A stretch of 56,376 nt of DNA from IMG/VR virus record IMGVR_UViG_3300009164_000093, positions 1 through 56,376 of that record; one strand, given 5' to 3'. Positions 47,664 to 56,376 of this stretch are shown piece by piece (position 1 is the first letter of the stretch; every line of letters starts with the position of its first letter). The position numbers and the translations under genes were made by a program. Origin of the DNA: a virus. Below the pieces are notes generated by a model, which saw only the letters and a list, made by a program, of their open reading frames with translations, was not told the DNA's origin and did no database searches.

Positions 47664-50600
47664 ATGACCGCACCAAAGTGGATCACAACTCCTGGCTTTC
47701 TTGGTACTTATACCCAAAGAATTGCTCTTAATATTCCTGTATATTACACAGGGACAGATGTTACGTTTTCTGCTATAACTGGCAAACTTCCTGACGGTCT
47801 ATCGTTAAGCGACTCAAACTGGTTGTCTAGCACATTGTACAGTGTAGGTAACAAAGTAATACATCTTAATAAGAGCTATACCTGTAAAGAAAGTCACAGA
47901 TCATCTGCTAGATTTGATCCAGCATTTTGGAACAGAACTACTAAAGTTACAACACTAACATCAACAGCATCGTCTAGTGTTACAGTATTAACTGTAAACA
48001 ATCCAACAGATTTTTACGAGTCAACATTATTAATCGGTGATGGACTGTCAACTAGCACCTACATTAAAACAAAAATAGGTAATGTAATAACATTATCAGA
48101 GCCAACTCAACCATTTAGTACATCTACTACTGTTAAGACAACTGCCAATACAGGAAGCATTGTATTATTTTTAACGTCTTTAAATAAATTTTATAAAAAT
48201 GCAGAGTTAACTGGAAGAGGATTTAGAGCCGGAACTACTATCAAGTCTGTTAATACAAACTCGATCACACTGTCAACATCAACTACAGCACGTATAACTG
48301 CTACCAGCATTATTACTGCCACTAATTATGTAATACCAGCGGGCAGTACAATTGAATCAGTATTGCCAACATCAATTAACATTATTGGAAATCCGTTTGC
48401 AGTTAGTGATGTTATTAAACACAAGTTTGTAGTTAGAGCAAAAAACTCGTCAGGTGTTGCCGATTTGACGCTAGGCATGAACATAGAGGGACCTACCGCC
48501 CCATATTGGATTACTAGTGAAGGATTTTTACCCGTAGGAACTAGTGGAGAAAATTATACAGTAAATCAACAAATTGTTGATTATCAATTTACAGCAGATG
48601 CTAATGTTCTTACTGACACAGTTAAAGTTAGATACTATATTAACGATGGAGACGGTACATTACCTCCGGGCTTAACACTAAGTGAAGATGGTAGGTTGTC
48701 GGGATATATCGACGAGAATCTTGGAACAGAAAGTGATGAAGGAATTATTGTGGGCTTTGATAATGAAAGCTATGATAGTTTCCCATATGACTTTATTGAA
48801 TTAATAGACGGACAATTACAAAAGCCAAAATTTGTTACAAAGCTATATCAATTTTATGTAACCGCTAGTGACGGGTTTACAAGTAACTCTAGACTATTTA
48901 AGATCTTGTTATTAGATCATAATATGTTTAAAGTTGACACAACTTGGATCAGAGCAGACAGTGATTATTTTGCCAACGTAGGTAGTCTGTTTACTCCAAC
49001 ATGGTTAAGTCCTGCTAACTTAGGATCACGTAGAGCCGACAACTACCAAATGGTAGAAATTTACAAGTACGATCCGTTTCCTGAAGAAGGACCTATTAAG
49101 TTTACATGGAATAACGTGGTCAATGCCGACGTTCGATGTTTAGCTGATAGCCGATTCTACGGAGCTGGAATAATAGATAGTAACGGAGACCCACTAGAAG
49201 GACAACAAATATATAACATTGGTCAAGAAAAGAACAATGTAGGCGACGACACTATCTGGGTTAGGGAATCAACTAGTGTTCCACGAGTTGGGCAATATAT
49301 CTATCTTCCGGACTTCTTTACAGACGGATTAAGATTTACAGGATTTCCAGTAAACCCAATATCTGGCGATACATGGACAGCAAACGGTTTTACCTACACA
49401 TGGAACGGATACCGATGGTTAGCTACACTATATCAAATTAAGAGTGTAACTCCGAGTACAGATACAATTGACGGTTACCAACTATCAGTTCAATATGAAC
49501 CTACAAAGAGTTTTGATCCTATCACAGGACAAATTTCTATTGTCTACAATGGAAGTAGATTAAAAACTACTATTCCAGACGGCTTGACCATGTTCATTGG
49601 CGACCTAAGCGAACAGCCGCCCGGATTTGAATTAAACGACACCACTGGTATGATGTATGGTAAAATTCCGCACATGCCTGCGTACAGTAAGAGTTATAGA
49701 TTTACAATCCGTGTTACGAAAACAGATAGCTTCTACGGAACTAGTGTTTATTCAGACAGGGTGTTTACATTAAATCTTAAAGGCGACATTGAAAGCAATA
49801 TTGTATGGGATACCGACAATAAAGTTGGATCCATTGCCAACGGGTATCAAAGTGAATTGTTTATTAAGGCGCATCATATCCAAGAAGATATTGGGGTACA
49901 ATACAAATTAGTAAGCGGAGAACTTCCTCCAGGAATGAACTTAGAAATTGACGGAACATTGTCTGGCAAGATTCCTTACAACAGTTTGACATTTTTAGAC
50001 GGAAAAACTTTCTACTTAGATGACGAGACTACCTCAATTGACCGTCAGTATGATTTTGTAGCATTGGCCAAAGACAATTACAATCTTAGCGCCGTTGCTA
50101 AGAATTTCTATATTCAAATTGCCGACTATAGTCAAACACCGTTCACTGACATTTATGTACAACCATTTATGAATAGAGATAAGCGTGTTGACTATAGAAA
50201 TTTTATTACCAGCGAAACTTTATTTGATAAGTCTCAAATATATCGCCCTTACGATCCTGCGTTTGGAATTCAGTATCAACTTAAATTATTAATTGAAGCA
50301 GGTATACAAAAATTAACACTGGCCGATTATGTGATCAGCTTACAACAATATTTCTACAACAAGCGTTTCTATTTTGGAGATGTTAAATCTATTCCAGCAA
50401 CTAATAGAGCAGGCGAAACAGTATACGAATTAGTTTATGTAGATATATTTGACGCAAGTAGCCCCACAGTAGGCGCCCCTAATAAGAGCGTAGGAATCAG
50501 TATCAACGGAAGAGCAGTTAAGGTATACCCAAATGCTATTGAAAATTGGAGATCAGCATTAGAAGCAACTCCTATTGATGGTCATGTTTTAGAAATTGAT

Positions 50601-50933
50601 GAATTTTTACGTCCAAGATTTATGAATAGTATACAAGCAGACACAGGCGCACCGCTAGGTTTTATTAAAGCAGTTCCACTTTGCTACGCAATGCCCGGAT
50701 TTGGAGCGACTATTGTAAAGAAAATTAAGCTAACAGGGTTTGATTTTAAACTTTTAGACTTTGAAGTTGACCGTTTAATTGTGGAAGAAACTTTGGAATC
50801 AAATACTGCTAAATACCTCAAGTTCCCAAGAACTCGTCTTGTTGTGCCTACTCCAGAAGTCGACAACAACCTTGCAGGCGCAGATGGTGTTCTTTGGAGT
50901 TTTGATGATAATAATACGATAACCTCGGAGTAA
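47664..50933 (+). CDS. large structural protein with Ig-like (He_PIG) domains
   Basis: 1,089 residues. Repeated L-P-D-G-L-S-L-S, L-P-P-G-L-T-L-S-E-D-G-R-L-S-G and L-P-P-G-M-N-L-E-I-D-G-T-L-S-G-K-I-P blocks are the putative-Ig (He_PIG) domain signature, at about residues 45, 325, 655 and 750. The last 200 residues (L-K-L-L-I-E-A-G and F-L-R-P-R-F-M-N-S) differ and look globular. Candidate baseplate or fibre-connecting protein. It starts 3 nt after the previous stop and ends 3 nt before the next start. Confidence 0.85.
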   Translation: MTAPKWITTPGFLGTYTQRIALNIPVYYTGTDVTFSAITGKLPDGLSLSDSNWLSSTLYSVGNKVIHLNKSYTCKESHRSSARFDPAFWNRTTKVTTLTSTASSSVTVLTVNNPTDFYESTLLIGDGLSTSTYIKTKIGNVITLSEPTQPFSTSTTVKTTANTGSIVLFLTSLNKFYKNAELTGRGFRAGTTIKSVNTNSITLSTSTTARITATSIITATNYVIPAGSTIESVLPTSINIIGNPFAVSDVIKHKFVVRAKNSSGVADLTLGMNIEGPTAPYWITSEGFLPVGTSGENYTVNQQIVDYQFTADANVLTDTVKVRYYINDGDGTLPPGLTLSEDGRLSGYIDENLGTESDEGIIVGFDNESYDSFPYDFIELIDGQLQKPKFVTKLYQFYVTASDGFTSNSRLFKILLLDHNMFKVDTTWIRADSDYFANVGSLFTPTWLSPANLGSRRADNYQMVEIYKYDPFPEEGPIKFTWNNVVNADVRCLADSRFYGAGIIDSNGDPLEGQQIYNIGQEKNNVGDDTIWVRESTSVPRVGQYIYLPDFFTDGLRFTGFPVNPISGDTWTANGFTYTWNGYRWLATLYQIKSVTPSTDTIDGYQLSVQYEPTKSFDPITGQISIVYNGSRLKTTIPDGLTMFIGDLSEQPPGFELNDTTGMMYGKIPHMPAYSKSYRFTIRVTKTDSFYGTSVYSDRVFTLNLKGDIESNIVWDTDNKVGSIANGYQSELFIKAHHIQEDIGVQYKLVSGELPPGMNLEIDGTLSGKIPYNSLTFLDGKTFYLDDETTSIDRQYDFVALAKDNYNLSAVAKNFYIQIADYSQTPFTDIYVQPFMNRDKRVDYRNFITSETLFDKSQIYRPYDPAFGIQYQLKLLIEAGIQKLTLADYVISLQQYFYNKRFYFGDVKSIPATNRAGETVYELVYVDIFDASSPTVGAPNKSVGISINGRAVKVYPNAIENWRSALEATPIDGHVLEIDEFLRPRFMNSIQADTGAPLGFIKAVPLCYAMPGFGATIVKKIKLTGFDFKLLDFEVDRLIVEETLESNTAKYLKFPRTRLVVPTPEVDNNLAGADGVLWSFDDNNTITSE

Positions 50934-50936
50934 TAG

Positions 50937-53900
50937 ATGAGCACCATTGGCAATTTAGCACCAGTAACAACCGTTACAAACGAAATTCAAATCCCCGTTG
51001 TCGATGTTGATTTCGCTACCAAAAAATTAACATTAAATCAAATTGGAGATTTTGTAGCAAGCTCAATTACAAGAGGGGCTAGCGGTGCTACGGGTGTACA
51101 AGGTGCCACTGGGTATACCGGAGCAACTGGCGCTGGCGCAACTGGTGCTACGGGTGTACAGGGTGTTCCGGGAAGTACAGGTGTTAGAGGTGCTACAGGT
51201 GTAGCAGGCCCAAAAGGAGCTACTGGATTTGAAGGTACTACAGGTGCTACTGGTTACGGATATCCCGGGGCTACTGGTTCTACAGGCTTCCGTGGCGCAC
51301 CGGGTGCTACTGGTTCTACAGGTCCACAAGGATCAACAGGTGCCACTGCGCCATTAGGTACAAGAGCAGTTCCGGGTAGTTTAAGCCCAGGTTATACACT
51401 ACTATTCGAACCATCAACTGCGGTATTTGATTTACCACAGGCTATTTTTACAACATCTAGCGTTACATTAAACAATATTACTGCTAGTAACATTACAGTA
51501 CAAAACGTATTAACTTCGCCGGAAGTTATTCAAAATACAAGACCAGTTATTGATACTATTGATTTCTCAGTAGCAGGTGACGGATTAACTGTTAGTACAG
51601 CATCTATCCGAGGCCCAAGAACGCTATTCACGCTAACAAACATTGATACGTTATCAATTGTTACAAACAGATTTCAAGGCAACTACACAACACGATCATT
51701 ATCTTTCTTAAACGCAAATGATGCCAGTAGTTTAATTGATGCTGCCGTTATAGTAAGCGGTGGTGTCGGTATTGGTAAAACATTAAGGGTTGGCGCCAAC
51801 GCATATATTGAGTCTGGGTTAGAAGTTGCTGGCGTTAATATGATGGCGTATAACACATTCACATATTATGTATCCAGCAACGGAAACGATATAAGTGGAG
51901 ACGGACGACGAGTTACTAGCGCATTTAAATCAATTGGACGAGCACTACAGGTTGCTCAACCAGGCAATACTATTGAAGTTGGGCCAGGTGATTATACTGA
52001 AACATTCCCAATGACTATTCCGCAAGGAGCAACAATTAAGGGCGGCGGTATTCGTAGTACTACAATTCGTCCAACTCCAGCATCGAACACACAAACTGCG
52101 TTCTTACTAAATGGTGAAACAACACTTAGCGATTTTAACGTTACTGGATTCTACAAACCAGGTTATGCGTTTAAGTTTGCCCCGGGCGCAAAGATCACAA
52201 CAAAGAGTCCATACATTGAACGTTTAAGTGTTCTTACAAAAGGTAGCACAACCTCAGCAAATGACCCATATGGTTATTCCGCAGGAGATGCTGGTAACGG
52301 CGCTTACATTGACGCAGGCGTTTTAGATCCAACAAGTTTAGAACCAGCAATGCTATGGAACGAAACTACGTTCATTGTTCCGAACGCTACTGGTATGTAC
52401 ATGACCAACGGTGCTCGTGCAGAGTTACTAAACGGATTCTTCTATTTTGCTGAAACAGCAATTAAAACAGAAACAGGAGCACTAGGGTATGGTGGTGTTG
52501 GTAAGACAAGACTAAAGTTAGGAGGAACTGTTACTGGAACATTTACCAGTGGTGAAACTCTAACATACAGAAACTCTGCTGGAACTATTTTAGCATCAGG
52601 TGTAATTTCTAGCACAAGCAGTGAGTACATTTATCTAGGTGGACCAGTTTGGGGATTTGAGGCGGCGACAGATCGTCCTGCTAAAACTTTATTTGCCAAC
52701 GGCGGCGCTGCACTTTCTATCTCTCAAAAGAAGTTTGGTCAAAGTAGTTTATACACAGACGGTACTGGGGATTACTTAAATTCTGCGGTATATGCTGATT
52801 TAGGATTTGGCACAGGTAATTTTACTATTGAGTTTTGGGCATACAGAACTATAACTCAGTTAGGCACTATTATTGACTTCCACCCAACCGGGGCGGGAAA
52901 CTATCATCAAGTCAACCTAAGTTCTACAGGCGTTCTGCGTTATGGTATTAACGGTGCGACAGTCATCACTGGAACAACATTAGTTGCCAATGCATGGCAG
53001 CATGTTGCCATTACCAGAAGTGGTACTAGTGTTAAGATGTTCTTAAACGGAACACAAGTTGGCACTACTTATACAGACAGCACAGATTTTCCAACAAGTG
53101 CTATTACTATTGGAGCAACTAACTTAGGTGCTAGCGGTTACGGTGGCTATTTAGATGAAATTAGAATTAGTAAGGGGTCGGCTCGTTACACCACTACATT
53201 CTCAGTAGCAACTGTACCATTTGTATCAGATGACTCTGCTGTACTAATGCTTCACTTAAATGGTCCTGATACTTCAGTTAACATTGTAGATGATTCTATC
53301 AGCGTACAGGATATTAGGTCTTCGGGCGGAGCAACTTCTACTAGAGTATTACTGGCCGACTATCATCAGTTTGGTGCTGAACTACGTTGTATTGGTAGTG
53401 CAGCTGTGTTTGGTAATAGAGGTGTTGTAGCAAACGGAACTGGTACTGATTTAAAATTAATTGCCTTTAACATGAGCCACATTGGTTCTGCTGGTGATTT
53501 ATCAGATGATGTAACACTATCTATACAGGCAAACGAAGTTATTCAAACCAATGGTGGTAAGATTTACTATCAAACAGTTGACCAAAACGGCGACTTCCGT
53601 GTTGGGTCTAGCTTCTTGGTTAATCAGCGTACAGGTAACGTTACATTTGGTAGTGCTAATATTAACCTAACAAGTTTACAAAGTTTGATAATCACAGACG
53701 GATCTATTACAACTAACGTACAACCTGGTAGTATTACAGTTGGAAACTTACTATTAGCAAACAATAACATTAGCACACTAGCAGGTGATTTAACATTAGA
53801 TCCAAACGGATCATTAAATGTTAACCCTGATATGAATGTGTCGGGTGTAGCATCGTTCAACAATTTAGTTTATGCCAATAACGTGCTTAACGCTACATCA

Positions 53901-55091
53901 ACAACTAACGGTTCGTTAGTAGTAACTGGTGGAGTCGGAATTGCCAAAGACGTTTACATTGGTGGAACGCTATATCAAAACGGTAGTACAACCGTTGGCG
54001 GGGGAATGACTGTTACTAACGAGTTAGCAATCCTAAGCGTAACAGAATCAACAACAACTGCCACAGGCGCACTAAAAGTCAATGGTGGAGTAGGTGTCGG
54101 TGGTAACGTTAATGTCAAAGGTAACTTACAAGTTATTGGAACAGCCTTAACCGCATCTAACGCAACCGCAATATTCAGCAGTATTCAAAACACACCAGTA
54201 GGTAGTGTAACAAGCTCAACTGGTAGATTTACAACACTATACGGTAACGCAGGTAGTTTAAACAATATCACTATTGGTCTAACCGGTAAAGCCGCTGGTA
54301 CATTTACAAGCCTAACTGCTGATACAATCAGCGTTGGTGGTGGTGGATTAAACGGAGTTGATGTAGGTTTACTAACAGCCGCACAAGGAACATTTACTAA
54401 CTTAACTGCTACAGAAAACATTAACTTAAGAGCAGGTGCCGCAAAACAATTTGTAATCAATGCCGTAGCAACTGGTAACATTGATAACATGAACATCGGT
54501 CTTACAACCAAGGCCGCTGGTACATTTACAACAATTACAGCCGATACCTTAAACGTAGGTGGCGGTGGATTAAACGGTGTTACTGTAGGTTTAACAACAC
54601 CTGCCGCAGGCAGTTTTACCAGCTTAACAGCACAGAGTATCAGCGTAGGTGGTGGTGGATTAAACGGAGTATCAGTAGGTGCCGTAACTCCAAGCACTGG
54701 TGCGTTTACTACTTTAAGTGCCAATACAACAACAAACAGCATAAGCACAACAACAGGCGGTCTAGTAGTAACAGGTGGAGTTGGAATTGGCCAAGACGTC
54801 TTTGTAGGCGGTCAAATCTACGGTCCAACAACAGCAACAGTATACATTACAGCAAGCGCTGGTGGTGGATCAATAAATACTATATTAGGAAATTATTATA
54901 CCAAGACACAGGTGGATGATTTAATTGGGTATACAACTTTACCAATTGACCAAGATTGGGGATTAGTAGATTCGATAGATCCGGCAAACGCCGTGGACGC
55001 AACAAGAAGTCAAGATTGGGGTTCAATTACTGACGCACTTGATTACGGTCTATCTGAAGATTGGGATATTAACACGCCTTCAACGGTTTAA
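50937..55091 (+). CDS. collagen-like tail fibre with beta-helix and LamG-type domains
   Basis: 1,384 residues in modules: N-terminal attachment (1-46), collagen-like G-x-y tract (47-136), beta shaft, parallel beta-helix start ([14 protein letters not shown] then [12 protein letters not shown] at about 308-360), concanavalin A/LamG-like module (about 600-770, with [30 protein letters not shown]), then repeats [10 protein letters not shown] (about 1137-1242) and an acidic D-W-G-rich tail. LamG folds bind glycans, so this fibre may hold the receptor-binding head. It ends 30 nt before the last gene. Confidence 0.88.
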   Translation: MSTIGNLAPVTTVTNEIQIPVVDVDFATKKLTLNQIGDFVASSITRGASGATGVQGATGYTGATGAGATGATGVQGVPGSTGVRGATGVAGPKGATGFEGTTGATGYGYPGATGSTGFRGAPGATGSTGPQGSTGATAPLGTRAVPGSLSPGYTLLFEPSTAVFDLPQAIFTTSSVTLNNITASNITVQNVLTSPEVIQNTRPVIDTIDFSVAGDGLTVSTASIRGPRTLFTLTNIDTLSIVTNRFQGNYTTRSLSFLNANDASSLIDAAVIVSGGVGIGKTLRVGANAYIESGLEVAGVNMMAYNTFTYYVSSNGNDISGDGRRVTSAFKSIGRALQVAQPGNTIEVGPGDYTETFPMTIPQGATIKGGGIRSTTIRPTPASNTQTAFLLNGETTLSDFNVTGFYKPGYAFKFAPGAKITTKSPYIERLSVLTKGSTTSANDPYGYSAGDAGNGAYIDAGVLDPTSLEPAMLWNETTFIVPNATGMYMTNGARAELLNGFFYFAETAIKTETGALGYGGVGKTRLKLGGTVTGTFTSGETLTYRNSAGTILASGVISSTSSEYIYLGGPVWGFEAATDRPAKTLFANGGAALSISQKKFGQSSLYTDGTGDYLNSAVYADLGFGTGNFTIEFWAYRTITQLGTIIDFHPTGAGNYHQVNLSSTGVLRYGINGATVITGTTLVANAWQHVAITRSGTSVKMFLNGTQVGTTYTDSTDFPTSAITIGATNLGASGYGGYLDEIRISKGSARYTTTFSVATVPFVSDDSAVLMLHLNGPDTSVNIVDDSISVQDIRSSGGATSTRVLLADYHQFGAELRCIGSAAVFGNRGVVANGTGTDLKLIAFNMSHIGSAGDLSDDVTLSIQANEVIQTNGGKIYYQTVDQNGDFRVGSSFLVNQRTGNVTFGSANINLTSLQSLIITDGSITTNVQPGSITVGNLLLANNNISTLAGDLTLDPNGSLNVNPDMNVSGVASFNNLVYANNVLNATSTTNGSLVVTGGVGIAKDVYIGGTLYQNGSTTVGGGMTVTNELAILSVTESTTTATGALKVNGGVGVGGNVNVKGNLQVIGTALTASNATAIFSSIQNTPVGSVTSSTGRFTTLYGNAGSLNNITIGLTGKAAGTFTSLTADTISVGGGGLNGVDVGLLTAAQGTFTNLTATENINLRAGAAKQFVINAVATGNIDNMNIGLTTKAAGTFTTITADTLNVGGGGLNGVTVGLTTPAAGSFTSLTAQSISVGGGGLNGVSVGAVTPSTGAFTTLSANTTTNSISTTTGGLVVTGGVGIGQDVFVGGQIYGPTTATVYITASAGGGSINTILGNYYTKTQVDDLIGYTTLPIDQDWGLVDSIDPANAVDATRSQDWGSITDALDYGLSEDWDINTPSTV
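51075..51344 (+). repeat. collagen-like G-x-y repeat tract
   Basis: Codes for about 90 residues of G-A-T, G-S-T, G-V-Q-type triplets (residues 47-136 of the fibre). Such tracts form triple helices in phage fibres. Repetitive DNA here may vary in copy number between relatives. Confidence 0.9.
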
Positions 55092-55121
55092 TATATAACA
55101 GGAATGTAACAGGAGCATTTA

Positions 55122-56376
55122 ATGTCAGCAAAACAAGTACAATTAAGAAGAGGTACTACAGGTCAATTAGCAACCTTTAGTGGAGCACTCGGAGAAGTAA
55201 TCTATGATTCAACTAAGAAAACCTTAGTTGCCATGGATGGATCTACTGTTGGTGGATTTCCTTTAGCCAGAGCAGATCAGGCTGTAACACTAGGAACAAC
55301 TGCTACAAGCACAGTATTAGGTACTGTTAAGATTGGTACAAACATACAGGCCGCAGGCGATGGCACTATCAACATTGGTACTGCTGGATTTGCTGTAACC
55401 AACGGAACACTAACTGCAGGTGCTGCAACATTCACTGGTGGTCTAGCCCTTAATACTAGTGGTAGTATAACAACTGATCAAACAAGTGGTTCTCTGTTTA
55501 ATGCAACTGTTACAACACTAAACATTGGTGGTGCGGCAACAAGTATCTTAATGGGATCAGGTAGTGCGGGTACGCTGACAATTAATAACCCAACTATTGC
55601 TACCGGAGTCACTGCTGGTACACTAGCCCTGTTTAACACAGGCCTAACCGGTACACTAAGCATTGGTGGGGCTGCTGGTACTATTGGACTAGGCTCTAGC
55701 GCAAGTTCATTAACAGTTGGTTCAACAATACTAGGTGCCGCTACTACACAGAACGTTTTTAATACTGTGGCAACAACAGTGAATGCGTTTGGGGCGGCAA
55801 CTACTATCAGTCTTGGCGGTGCCACTGGCACAATGACATTAAAGAACCCAACTATTGTTGGATCAAGCGCAAGTCAAGATTTATTCAATACCGTAGCAAC
55901 TACATTTAACTTTGGCGGAGCCGCAACTGCTCTAGCAGTAGGTGCCGCTACTGGAACATTAACACTAAACAATCCGACGATTGTTGGCAATGCTAGTAAC
56001 ACAAGTGTTACATTATGGAACACTGTAGCTACTACAGTAAATGCATTTGGTGCTGCATCAACACTAAACATTGGCGCAGCCAGTGGAACATTAACCTTTG
56101 GCAACGCAACACTAACAGGTACCAATGCCGCTACATTTAACATGAACGGTAGTAACCCTTCAATTGTTACAACTAACGCAGGTACTGCGGCAGTATTCAA
56201 TACTAACGCAACCACTGGTAATTTGTTTGGTGGGGCAAGCACAGCGGTTAACATTGGTAACGCAAGTGGTACAATGACTCTACGTAGTCCAACTATTGTC
56301 GGTAGTCAGACTACCCAAGCATTGTTTGATACCGTGGCCACAACAATGAACTTTGCTGGTGCGGCTACTACATTAA
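55122..56376 (+). CDS. tail fibre with Mtd-like N-terminal domain, 3' end outside the window
   Basis: At least 418 residues, open to the window end, from the ATG behind AGGAGC. The N-terminus V-Q-L-R-R-G-T-T-G-Q-L-A-T-F-S-G-A-L-G-E-V with L-V-A-M-D-G-S-T-V-G-G-F-P-L resembles the N-terminal domain of the major tropism determinant and other phage fibres. Then about 40-residue repeats follow, with F-N-T-V-A-T-T-V-N-A-F-G-A-A and G-T-L-T-L-N-N-P-T-I-V-G. Last gene of the fibre block visible; no reverse transcriptase or variable repeat is seen here, so Mtd-type diversification is not implied. Confidence 0.85.
   Translation, partial: MSAKQVQLRRGTTGQLATFSGALGEVIYDSTKKTLVAMDGSTVGGFPLARADQAVTLGTTATSTVLGTVKIGTNIQAAGDGTINIGTAGFAVTNGTLTAGAATFTGGLALNTSGSITTDQTSGSLFNATVTTLNIGGAATSILMGSGSAGTLTINNPTIATGVTAGTLALFNTGLTGTLSIGGAAGTIGLGSSASSLTVGSTILGAATTQNVFNTVATTVNAFGAATTISLGGATGTMTLKNPTIVGSSASQDLFNTVATTFNFGGAATALAVGAATGTLTLNNPTIVGNASNTSVTLWNTVATTVNAFGAASTLNIGAASGTLTFGNATLTGTNAATFNMNGSNPSIVTTNAGTAAVFNTNATTGNLFGGASTAVNIGNASGTMTLRSPTIVGSQTTQALFDTVATTMNFAGAATTL
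55750..56376 (+). repeat. imperfect repeats of about 125-130 nt in the last fibre gene
   Basis: Units encoding F-N-T-V-A-T-T-x-N-x-F-G-A-A, with G-T-x-T-L-x-N-P-T-I-V-G, begin near 55752, 55879 and 56010, with a diverged later unit near 56318. They probably form rungs of a fibre shaft. Confidence 0.7.

Noticed and set aside
51063-51329. Minus-strand cysteine/serine-rich reading frame opposite the collagen tract
   Set aside because: It is the reverse complement of the G-x-y repeats; its odd composition follows from the repeat and it has no start signals.
54185-54748. Long minus-strand reading frame opposite the fibre repeats, and similar ones in the last gene
   Set aside because: Repetitive threonine/glycine codons on the plus strand leave the reverse strand free of stops; no ribosome sites or domains.
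55750-56376. CRISPR array
   Set aside because: The repeats are imperfect, about 125-130 nt apart, in frame and part of a fibre gene.
55122-56376. Diversity-generating retroelement target
   Set aside because: The Mtd-like N-terminal domain alone is not evidence; no reverse transcriptase, template repeat or adenine-biased variable region is visible.
1-56376. Prophage integration signs
   Set aside because: No integrase, excisionase, attachment-site duplication or flanking bacterial gene block is present in the window.

Overview
The window looks like part of the genome of a large tailed bacteriophage (Caudoviricetes) with T4-like, contractile-tail affinities. Reasons: genes are packed with 1-35 nt overlaps, almost all on the plus strand; there are tRNA genes; there is a long block of very large tail-fibre and structural genes, including a ~3,030-residue fibre with a C-terminal peptidase-S74-type chaperone; TAAATA boxes resembling T4-type late promoters precede many genes; and there are many small conserved phage proteins. 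Base composition is AT-rich. A TctC/Bug-type periplasmic binding protein and a BPSL0761-like protein hint at a betaproteobacterial (Burkholderiales) host. That is inference, not proof. The source could equally be a metagenomic assembly.

Layout. 1-7030: the tail of a tRNA-Arg gene, dCMP deaminase, an RNA polymerase omega-like subunit, a methyltransferase, tRNA-Val, two 2OG-Fe(II) oxygenases, tRNA-Arg, a TctC-like binding protein, then a coupled trio (ferritin-like di-iron protein, class I glutamine amidotransferase, AspH-like oxygenase), an odd 112-nt tRNA-like gene and another oxygenase. 7065-16220: two glycosyltransferases, two tandem HExxH proteins, a run of four secreted or lipoprotein genes, a further glycosyltransferase, a GalE-like epimerase and a membrane protein. 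16227-19836: a secreted D,D-carboxypeptidase, five tandem small proteins that appear related, and a minus-strand amidotransferase-like gene. 19850-23935: a PlcP-Agt-like lipid-remodelling pair behind a Pho-box-like site, several leaderless small genes, a MazG-like enzyme and a Bax-inhibitor-1 protein. 23932-36093: conserved phage proteins, three more oxygenases, ClpP, a QueD-like protein, UV-damage endonuclease and a glycosyltransferase. 36090-36725: two minus-strand genes. 36798-56376: the tail-fibre block, whose last gene runs off the window.

Regulation is unusually legible. One promoter class is sigma70-like with TTGACA (one TTGACG), a 17-nt spacer and TATAAT/TATACT. In five cases the -35 box begins exactly 35 nt before the start codon or tRNA 5' end, so the transcript should begin at the gene itself (leaderless). 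A second class is TAAATA without a -35 box. Some of these sit only 4-5 nt before a start codon. Two others lie inside hairpins that would mask the ribosome binding site in read-through RNA, as known for T4. Two TAAATA boxes are preceded by the same Pho-box-like direct repeat, one of them in front of the PlcP-Agt pair.

Together the genes suggest a phage that extensively manages its host: transcription (omega), nucleotide pools (dCMP deaminase, MazG), envelope and surface glycans (glycosyltransferases, GalE, lipoproteins, D,D-carboxypeptidase), membrane lipids and phosphorus (PlcP-Agt), nutrient uptake (TctC) and protein turnover (ClpP). It also carries seven putative 2OG-Fe(II) oxygenases of unknown target.
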